Shown here: positions 20,446 through 64,000 of the stretch, piece after piece | How the letters are laid out: the number at the start of each line of letters is the position of its first letter | Position numbering within the stretch: position 1 is the first letter of the stretch | Program-made: the position numbers and the translations under genes | Source of the DNA: Anas platyrhynchos | Lineage: Eukaryota; Chordata; Aves; Anseriformes; Anatidae | Assembly: GCF_047663525.1 (NCBI RefSeq) | Contig: NC_092603.1 | Span: forward strand, 1,694,001 to 1,758,000 | DNA: 64,000 bases | Direction: 5' to 3' | The notes under the pieces: generated by a model | What the model saw: only the letters and a program-made list of their open reading frames with translations | What the model was told of the DNA's origin: nothing | Databases searched by the model: none

Positions 20446-22131
20446 ATGCAGCCCTGTTGCCTTCTCCTCTTCCCCTTCTTCTTCTTCTTTCCTGGGACGT
20501 GGGCAGAGCTGGAGGGTAAGTAGAAGCTCACCCCAATCTGCTCCCCTTCCTCTACTCTCCCCCCTGCTCCACATACCCTCCTTCACAGGGCCATGGTCAA
20601 GCTGGGGGGCCAGAGCTGGGGCTGCTGAAGTAGTGGTGGGGGTGCAGGGGACCCCAAGAAGCTGTCAGGGCCTGACAAAAGTGGCATCACTTTCCCCAGC
20701 TCTCTCCCCCCTCTCCAGCAGGCTCTCACATGCTCCAGCTACTCCATTTCGTCACCTTCCAAAATGCCACATCCATGCAAGTGGGGGGCCTTGGCCTCGT
20801 GGGGGACATCAAAATTGGTTCGCTGGACAGACGCACCGGGGACATCCATTACCACCAGCCCTGGCTGCGTCCAGCCCTGCCCAAAGGTGACTGGGATGTC
20901 ATTGAGAGCTCCATCAAGTCATACGTGCGGGATTTCAACAGCCTGGTGCAGAAGCTCACCAACCACATCAGAATGTCCTGTACGTGCCCACAGTCCCCCC
21001 TCCATTTCCAAGTGACCCCTTGGGGGCATGAGCCAAGGCTGGTGGGCACCTCCACGGGCCTGGCTTCTGCAGAACCCTTGGGGATGGAGATGCAACTCAA
21101 GCGGACCCCCTAAGGCTCCCGAGGGGACGCAATTCTGAACACCCCTCATATCCCCTCCACCCTCCACATCCTGTCTCCCCCCAGACCCTTTCGTGTTCCA
21201 GTCATCCATAAGCTGCAAGCTCGAGCCCAACAGGACTACCAGGACATTCCTTGCCATTGCCTATGAGGGCGAGGACTTGCTCCAGTTCCACCTGAAAAAG
21301 GGAACTTGGGATCGGGTGCCAGATAATGAGATGTCAGCAACTGCTGAGCATTTGTTGAACAATGCCACCACCCTCAATGAGCTGATACAAGTGCTCCTCA
21401 ATGTCACCTGTGTTGACATTTTGGAAAGGTTCATTGAGTACGGGAGGGCATCTCTAGAGAGACATGGTAAGACCCTCCTCAACCCTGGCACAGCCACCTG
21501 AAAGTCTCCCCTCTGACAACAGGGAGCCAAGCAGTATTCCTGCTAGGCTCCCCTTAGCTCTCACTCTCACCCCACAGAGCTGCCCACTGCCACCGTCTTT
21601 GCCCGCAAAGCTGGCCCAGCCCAGCTCCTGCTGGTTTGCCGCATCACCGGCTTCTACCCACGGCCCATCAGCGTGGCCTGGCTGCGGGACGGCCACGAGG
21701 TGCCACCGGGCCCGGCCCTGAACACTAGCGCTGTCCTACCCAACGCCGACCTCACCTACCAGGTCTACAGCGGCCTGACCGTGGCCCCCCATGATGGGCA
21801 CAGCTACGCCTGCCGCATTCGCCACCGCAGCCTGGGTACCCGCAGCCTCCTCATCCCCTGGGGTAGGTGCCTCTGGGATGGGGCTCCTGAGCTGTGCTGA
21901 TGGAGCAGAGCAGGAAAGATGACGGGCTTGTGTTCCTCAGGGCAATCAAATGCTGGGCTGATCGCAGGGCTTGTGGTTGCTCTGCTGGCAGCTGTGGTTG
22001 TGATTGGTGCACTTTGGGTGTGGAGATACAGGTAAGGCCCCTTCTGCCCTGCTGTGTACCTGGGAAATCCCTGCTGGGGAGCTCCCCAGAGCCATCCCAC
22101 CATCCTCTCCTGTTTTAGGAAGCGCCATTAA
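20446..22131 (+). CDS. CD1: CD1 antigen-presenting glycoprotein, tandem copy 4
   Basis: Exons 20446-20515, 20719-20979, 21185-21466, 21578-21862, 21941-22031 and 22119-22131 splice in phase to 333 residues. The 5' half equals copy 3. The protein differs from copies 2 and 3 at two places: an Asn to Lys change in alpha2 (HLKKGTWD) and an Arg to His change in alpha3 (VAPHDGHS), the latter as in the minus-strand gene. The last intron and 3' region (for example GGGAGCTCCCCAGAGCCATC) resemble copy 1 rather than copies 2 and 3, so the gene is a mosaic. The short WRYRKRH tail is retained. It is intact and expected to be functional. Confidence 0.92.
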
Positions 22132-22652
22132 ATGGAAGAATGAGGCCCAGCAGCTTTCTCCTGAGCACAGCAGCCCTGTTTGCTTCAAACCCTCACCTTG
22201 GACACAGCCTCCATCTCCCTCTGCTGTGACAAAGCTCCAGGCACCACCAGGAGCAAGATCATTTCAGCAGGGAGCCACAGCTCGGTGGTACTCAAGCCCT
22301 GCTGTTATTTGCATAATGGACAAGGATGCAAGTCCTCACCTGTTACACGTAATCACTTTGTGCCTCATGGCACTACCTATGCACCTGCTGAGGCTTCTTC
22401 AGGCACACCAGTCCCCTGTAGCAATTTCTTTCAGGTCCAGTATGATAACAGTACTGTCAGCAGGCAGTGCGCTGCGCCACTTCCATTGTCACTTTCTAGA
22501 TATTCCTCTTAAGAGCTGCTTTTATTAACCATATTGCAGAAATAGCTGTGCTTAATCCGACCTGTTACACACAGGGTAAGTGCACACAAGTTGTGTTTAT
22601 GGCACTGCACTCTGAGGTGATCTGAGGGAGCTCCAGGCATGGATAAAACAAA

Positions 22653-22658
22653 AATAAA
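22653..22658 (+). terminator. Polyadenylation signal, CD1 copy 4
   Basis: AATAAA 522 bases after the stop. The slightly shorter distance reflects small deletions in the 3' region of this copy. Confidence 0.65.
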
Positions 22659-23009
22659 CCACTGATGTTTTTGCTAAGATCACGTGCCTTTTATAAAGGT
22701 TTCTGTGGGCTCGGGGAGGGTTTGGTCAGCTTGAGCCCAGCACTGCTGAAATTATCAGCACTAACTTCAGGGCTTCAGGCTAGTTAAGAGAAGCAGTAGA
22801 AAAAGGGAGTCGAGCTCTGACAGGCATTGCGGGGCCATGGATTCTGCAGCGGGGGGGGGAGGCTGGGCCCTGGGCTGGGCTCCCTGTGGGGCTGGGAGGC
22901 TGAAGCATGGGGCACGCAGGGCCCTCACCACTGAGAGACCTGGTGGGAAAGGGTGCCTGGAGGAAGAGGGGGGACTGTGGCCCCTGTGGGGACCACAGGA
23001 CCCAGCGGG

Positions 23010-23620
23010 TCCTGAGGGGACTGCGGGGAGCAGTGGGGAGTGGAGGGCAATGCGAAGAGGAACGGTCACTGAGGAGGTCCTGTGGGGACTGCCGGTCACC
23101 TGAGGGGACTTCAAGAACCAGCAGGGACCTGAGCTGTGGCTTTGAGGCCCTAAGGAGACTAAGTGGACCGATGGCTGCTTGAAGGGCAGCTTTGAAGACC
23201 AGCCATTACATGAGGGGACTGCAGAGACCACCGTCCCACCGCTCCCTCCCTCACCAGCTGCACCACGGCCGCCCTTTGGCATCCCAGCAGCTGCTCTCTC
23301 TCCTCCCTGACAGGCATTGGTGGCCCTGTCAGGAGGGACAGGGACACTGCAGGAACGGCCATCCCCTGGGGAACATTGCAGCGAGTGAGCCCTGGAGGAA
23401 GCGGGAGCTTTGGGGCCACGTCTGAGCCCACAGGGCCACCACAGCATCCCACTTCCCTGGCCTGACTCAGTGTCACAGGGTGCCAGGGCTCAGCCCGCAG
23501 CAGCCCTGGATGGGCTGTCCCTGTGCCAGCAGCAGAGCAGGGGACATCCAAGCAGGGACTACCAGCCCCAGTTGTGCCTGGAGGGTGATGGGAGCTGTGG
23601 GGACCAAGGGTTACCTGAGC
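23010..23620 (-). repeat. Right arm of the inverted repeat that encloses the CD1 array
   Basis: Reverse complement of about 9110-9670. Its inner part (about 23010-23300) is the same 3' flank that follows copies 1-3. The outer part (about 23330-23620) appears only at the two ends of the array and was probably the original flank, cut away at the internal junctions. Confidence 0.8.
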
Positions 23621-25320
23621 CTAGAGAAGGGTCCCCTGCCCTGGGGTTGCTTGGAACCATACCAGGTCCCTGTCCTAACATGTGGGGTCAAGGGGCAGCA
23701 TGGCCAGGGCCCTGTGGTGCTGAGGGGTGTGGGGTAGCTTCCAGAGCCTCCCAGTATGGGTGGGTCTCCCCACTCACACCCTCCCGTCACTCACAGGGGC
23801 AATGTGTCCTGTCCATGCAGCAGGGCGCTGGGCTCTGCTCCGCGCTGCCACGTTGGGTGTCACTGGGGAGGAACGAGCGGGATGGGGGGTACTGAGGCAT
23901 AGAGGTGAGAATTGTGGTGTGGTCCTGCGGGTACCATAGGGCTGGGGTCACTCCATGACCCCCAAGTGTCTCCGGCAGCCACCTGCCCTCAGGCTGTTGG
24001 TGAAAGCCGAGGACATTCCTCAGAACGAGCAGCGGGGCTGGGCCGGAGCAGTCTCTCTCCCACAACATGGGGCTGCACCCCCCTCTCCCCCCAACATACC
24101 CAGCTCAACATCTGCCCTACAGCCTCCTATGCATTCCATGCCCCCCCCTACACTGTGCTCACCAGCTCCACACAAGCCCCATTGCCCCCAGCTCTTCACA
24201 TGCCCATGCGCACCCAGCCCCAAAAGTGTTAATACCCCCTCAGCCTCTCTTTCTCCCCTCAGCCCCATATGTGCCCATGCCCTACAACTTCCCTTGTGTC
24301 CTCCAGCCCCACACAAGCCCCATGCGTCCTCCCAAGCCCCATGTGCCCCATGCCAGCTCCTAGCCCCATCTTAGCCCCCCTGCCCTCCCCACATCCTATA
24401 CTCACCAGCCCTGCACGTGAACCCCAGCACCTCACATGTCCTATCCCCCCCCTTACCCCCCCAGCCCCACACGTGACCCCCAGCCCCGCCGGGTTGGGCC
24501 CGCCCGGCCGGAGGCGAAGAGCAAAACATGATTTCAAGCCAGCAAACCCGGGCGTCCGGCCCCCCCGGCTCTGCCCCACACCCCCAGGCCCTAGGGACCC
24601 AGACATCCAGCCTCCCCCCACCCCGCTCTGCCCCACAACTCCAGCCTTGGGGGACGCAGGCATGCGAAGAACCCTGCCCTGCACCTCACACCCCACTGTC
24701 CCCCAGGGACCCAGGCGCCCGGGTGTCTCCAGCCCCCACGCAGTGGACCCAAGCCGAGCCTACTCCCCCTGCCCCGTGTCCCGCAGCAACAACAACAACA
24801 GCAGTGGGGGGGGGGAACATGGAGGGGGGAGCCCAGGGCCAAGCTGAGTCATGGCCCCACCCGGCCCCGTCTGTGGCGCAGCCCCACGGCATGGTCCCAC
24901 ATCACAGTCCCACAGTCTGCCCCCCCCAGCCCCCCCAGAATAGCCCCATAGCACAGCCCTGCAGCTTGGTCCTAAAGCCCCAAGCCTTGGCCCCATAGCA
25001 AAGCTCTGCAGTCCCACAGCACTGCAGCACAGCCCCATGGCCCAGCTCTCCCCCCCTCTACCCCTGTCACACTCTTGCAGCCAAGCCCACAGTGTGGCCC
25101 CCAGATCATGGTGCCCCCTGCCCATGGCTGGTCCCACAGCACAGCCCCATGGCCTGGCCCCACTGCACCACTGCACTGGGGATGGGACAGGGACAGGCCC
25201 AGCAAGCCCCGCTTCGTGTTTGTGCCTCGCTGAGCCAGCACTGCCCTAGGTCTTGGAGCTGTGGGATGGCATTCAGAGCCATGGGGTAGCTGGGGCTGGG
25301 GGTACACAGATGGAGGGGGA
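23621..25320. other. Gene-poor, C-rich low-complexity stretch
   Basis: No gene is recognised. From about 24060 to 24470 the plus strand is a degenerate repeat of CAGCCCCACA and GCCCCATG units, and from about 24850 to 25200 of CACAGCCCCATGGC units. The many long frames on both strands come from this biased composition and contain no domain. Confidence 0.6.
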
Positions 25321-25324
25321 ATTG

Positions 25325-25710
25325 CAGTTACTGGGAGCACTGGGAGCCATGGGGCAGGTGGCAACAAGTTACTAGGAGCATCAGGAGCTGTGGGGCAGGC
25401 AGTGCAGGAGTTACTGGGGGCACCAGGGCAAGCTGCACTAGGATACTGGGGCCAGCCTGGCTGGCTATGCTGACATAGTGGCAATGCTAGGACCACTGTG
25501 GCTGGCTGTGCTGTGTTACTGGGAGCATTGGGAGCTGTTGGGCAGGCAGTGCTGGGGTTTCTGGGTGCACCAGGACAGGCCATGCTAGGATTCTGGGAGC
25601 ACCGGGGCTGGTTGTCATTACTGGGAACACTGGGGCAGGCAGTGCTGGGTTACTGGGAGCACGGGGAGCCCTGGAGCAGGCTGTGCTGGTTTCCTGGGAG
25701 CGCTGGGAGC
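25325..25710 (+). repeat. Minisatellite with GTTACTGGGAGCA-type units
   Basis: Degenerate units of the form TTACTGGGAGCACTGGGAGC followed by TGTGGGGCAGGCAGTGCTGG recur about every 55-65 bases. The frames that cross them are not considered genes. Confidence 0.7.
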
Positions 25711-25719
25711 TGTGGACTC

Positions 25720-26626
25720 CCCCTCCTTTGGCCCCCCCCACGCGTTGTGTCACCGCTCTGCTATGGCAGCTGGACCCCACATCTGGCCGCGCCGCCCAGA
25801 TGTTTGGTTGCTGCGGTGACCGCTGCCCGTAAACACATCCCAGGCCCCCCCCGGGGTCCGCCCGATCCCGCCTGGTCCCGCTCATCCCAGGGCCGTGGCC
25901 AGGCTGGGGGCCCCGCTCGGAGTAGGGGGGGGTGGTCCTGGTTCCCCCAGCCCATGGGGTAACAGGGAGACGGCGGGGGGCTCAAGGCCCCCTGGTGTCT
26001 ACCGGACCTCAAGGAGGGGCAGGTGCGGGGGCAGTGCTGGACCCTTCAGTTCTGCTCCAGGTCCATCCTGGTTCTGCCCCACTCCTGTTCGGGTTCTTGC
26101 CCCGTTCCTGTCCCGGGTACATCTCAGCTGAACCCGGTGCTGTCCAGTGTCCAGCCTGCTTCTGCCCCGGTCCGGCGGCACCTGCGGTGGGGCCGCGCCG
26201 TGAGCTCAGCGCTGGCGGAGCGCCCGGCCTGGGGCTATGAAAGGGACGGAGCCGCCCCGCTCCTCCGGCACTGCTGCACCCGCCGCCCGCCGTGCTGGGA
26301 CAAACTGAACCGAACCGAACTGGGTGAGCTGGGCTAAAGCTGGCTGAGCAGAACCGAAGTGGGCCAAGCTGAGCAGAACCGGGCTGAGCTAAACCAGGCT
26401 GCGCTGCGCTGCACTGAGCTGGGCTGGGTTGAGCTGAGTGGAGCTGAGCCGAACCAGGCTGAGCAGAACCAGTGGGCCCCAACTGGGTCCAACTGGGCCC
26501 AACTGGGCCGGGCCGAGCCCTACTGGGCCAGCCCCACCCCCAGCCCCCAATTGGCTGGGTCCCAACCCCCCTGTGCTGCAGCCACAGCTGCTTCGACTGC
26601 CTGAGAGCAGCAGCGGCACCGGGCAG
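25720..26626 (+). promoter_or_regulatory. TNXB: CpG-rich promoter-like segment and possible non-coding exon 1 of TNXB
   Basis: Sequence at about 25740-26300 is rich in CpG after a long CpG-poor stretch, with GC boxes and a TATGAAAG element near 26233. A plausible splice donor (CGGGCAG/GTATCA) at 26626/26627 could pair with the clear acceptor at 27817, giving a non-coding first exon as tenascin genes usually have. Within it, about 26290-26520 is a degenerate repeat of GAGCTGAACC and GAACTGGGC units. The transcription start is inferred and not marked by a unique signal. Confidence 0.35.
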
Positions 26627-26679
26627 GTATCATGGGACAGGGTCACAGAGCGGCCAGAGGGGCTGGTAGGGTCTGGTGC

Positions 26680-27190
26680 TGCAGGCATTACTGGTGTTAC
26701 TGGCATTACTGGTGTTCCTGGAGTAGCTGGAGTTACTGGAGTAATTGGCATTGCTGGTGCTGTTGGCGTTGCTGATGCAGCTGGCGTTGCTGGTGTTACT
26801 GGAGTAATTGGCATTGCTGGTGCTGCTGGTGTTGCTGGTGTTACTGGAGTAATTGGCATTGCTGGTGTTGCTGGTATTGCTGGCGTTACTGGACTAATTA
26901 CATTTGCTGGTGCTGCTGGAGCTACTGGAATCACTGGAGCTATTGGAATTGCAGGAGTTACTGGAATTATTGGCATCACTGGCGTTGCTGGCACTGCTGG
27001 TGTTACTGGGGTTACTAATGCTGTAGGTGTTGCTGGCATTACTGGAGTTCATGATGTTACTGGTGTTGCTGGGTTGTTGGAGGGTGGGGTCACTGGCATT
27101 TGCTGGTGGTTACTGGTGTTATTGGAGTTACTAGGCACTGGAGGAATGAAGCTACTGGAGTCAGTGGAAACTGTGGCAGTACTGGTGGCA
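26680..27190 (+). repeat. 9-bp-type minisatellite encoding a G-x-x pattern
   Basis: Units of GCTGGTGTT, ACTGGAGTA and ATTGGCATT build a tract with a glycine codon at every third position. It keeps a 279-codon plus-strand frame open (26438-27277) and a 216-codon minus-strand frame rich in Pro, Ala and Thr (26389-27039). Lying just before the TNXB start, it is probably intronic. Confidence 0.8.
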
Positions 27191-27299
27191 GTACTGGTGC
27201 ACACAGCTCACTCCAAGACCTGGGGCCACCCCACAGCCTCCAGCTCCCAGCTCCTTGAGGCCTCCATGGGGCAATAGGGCCCTCAGGGTCTGGGAGGGC

Positions 27300-27800
27300 A
27301 GGGAGTGACACCACAGCTGTGGGGCAGTGATGGTGTGGGTGGGTGTCGTGGGTCGTGGGTGCGATGGAGCAGTGCCATGAATGGGTCATGGGTGCAGTGG
27401 TCATTGGTGCTGTGGGTGGCCGCTGTGGGTGGCACAGGTCAGAGCTGTGGGGCAGTGCTGCCATGGGTGCTATGGATGAGTGCTGTGGTCTGCAGGTGCC
27501 ACGGGTGGGTGCTGCCATGGGGGTATGTGAGGGGTGGCTGCTATTTCTGTTTCCCTGCACGGGTTCCCCTGGATGCCCCTGGTCTGGGTGGCTGCTTGGG
27601 TGCCATGTGTCCCCCGTGGGTATCCCTCTGCCCTCCATGGGTGTCCTTATGTCCCATGTGTGTCTGCCATGGGTGCTGTGGGCATCCACGTGTCCCTGCA
27701 GGTGTCTGTGAGTCCCATGTTTTCCCCACACATCCCCATGGGCATCCGTGGGTCTACCCGGGTGTCCACATTCAACCCCGTGGTCCCCCGTGGGTGCCAT
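27300..27800 (+). repeat. Degenerate GTGGGTG and CCATGGGTGTCC repeats
   Basis: About 27320-27530 repeats GCTGTGGGTGG-like units and about 27590-27800 repeats TCCATGGGTGTCC-like units. Probably part of the first TNXB intron. No gene is seen. Confidence 0.6.
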
Positions 27801-27821
27801 CTATCCCCTCCCTGCAGGATC

Positions 27822-63861
<36,040 letters not shown>

Positions 63862-64000
63862 GCACGTTGGGGGGATGTAGGGGTGATGGGGAGGGGGTAT
63901 CGGGGCCATAAAGGGGGGCTATGGGCACTACAGAAACAGCAAAAGAGGACTTGATGGGGTCTATAGGGGCCTTGGGGGGGCTACAGAAGACATAGGAGGT

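Larger units (their letters stand above)
14044..21291 (+). repeat. Recent 3,496-bp tandem duplication carrying CD1 copies
   Basis: Sequence from about 14044 to 17795 recurs at +3,496 (to about 21291) with the same reading frames on both strands, including introns, 3' region and the palindromic spacer. The first clear differences are the T/C near 14042 (GAGCTAAGG against GAGCCAAGG) on the left and AAC to AAA at 21297 on the right. This is read by eye; a base-exact self-alignment was not possible. Confidence 0.8.

Noticed and set aside
6080-22131. MHC class I or class II identity for the cluster
   Set aside because: The alpha2 start (YPFVFQ/YPVVFQ), groove sequence and short tails fit CD1 rather than classical class I, and the alpha1-alpha2-alpha3 exon order rules out class II.
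24259-25176. Long frames on both strands in the C-rich stretch after the CD1 array
   Set aside because: Low-complexity repeat composition keeps frames open. No signal, domain or splice structure supports a gene.

Overview
The window reads as bird genomic DNA from the MHC region. CR1-type LINE fragments, LTR fossils that recur in bird genomes, GC-rich compact introns and a CD1 cluster lying beside a tenascin-X gene all fit a bird. In chicken, CD1 and TNXB also lie in the MHC (recalled, not searched). The species cannot be fixed from the sequence alone.

Layout. Bases 1-6079 hold no host gene that I can support, only CR1 pieces and one LTR fossil. Bases 6080-22131 hold five CD1 genes, each with six coding exons: one on the minus strand (6080-8411) and, head to head with it, four tandem plus-strand copies (starts at 9967, 13453, 16950 and 20446). 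The plus copies repeat every ~3.49 kb. The array is enclosed by an inverted repeat (about 9110-9670 and 23010-23620), and each spacer between copies holds the two arms fused into a large imperfect palindrome. Copies 2 and 3 encode the same protein, copy 4 differs by two residues, and copy 1 is more divergent. The minus gene is a separate CD1 lineage in its lipid-groove exons but carries almost the same alpha3 exon, which points to gene conversion.

Bases 23.6-26.6 kb are gene-poor, GC-rich and full of minisatellites, and end in a promoter-like segment. From 27822 to beyond the end of the window runs an avian tenascin-X gene (TNXB, called tenascin-Y in older chicken work). It has a signal peptide, a heptad/cysteine trimerisation head, about one and a half EGF repeats, a fibronectin III (FN3) repeat split over two exons, a Ser-Pro-rich exon encoded by a 9-bp-type repeat, an acidic linker, 31 single-exon FN3 repeats (32681-59398), a further split FN3, and most of the C-terminal fibrinogen globe. 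The final fibrinogen exon lies outside the window. The coding parts found sum to 3,899 codons with every splice phase compatible.

The CD1 genes would present lipid antigens at the surface of antigen-presenting cells. TNXB is an extracellular-matrix glycoprotein. They are neighbours by location, not partners in one pathway. The main structural themes are duplication and sequence homogenisation: in the CD1 array, in the FN3 exon array (two-exon modules copied at a 1,195-bp period and once to a distant site), and in introns built from minisatellites, one of which repeats its own splice acceptor. Exon coordinates were read by eye from splice signals and phase and have no transcript support.
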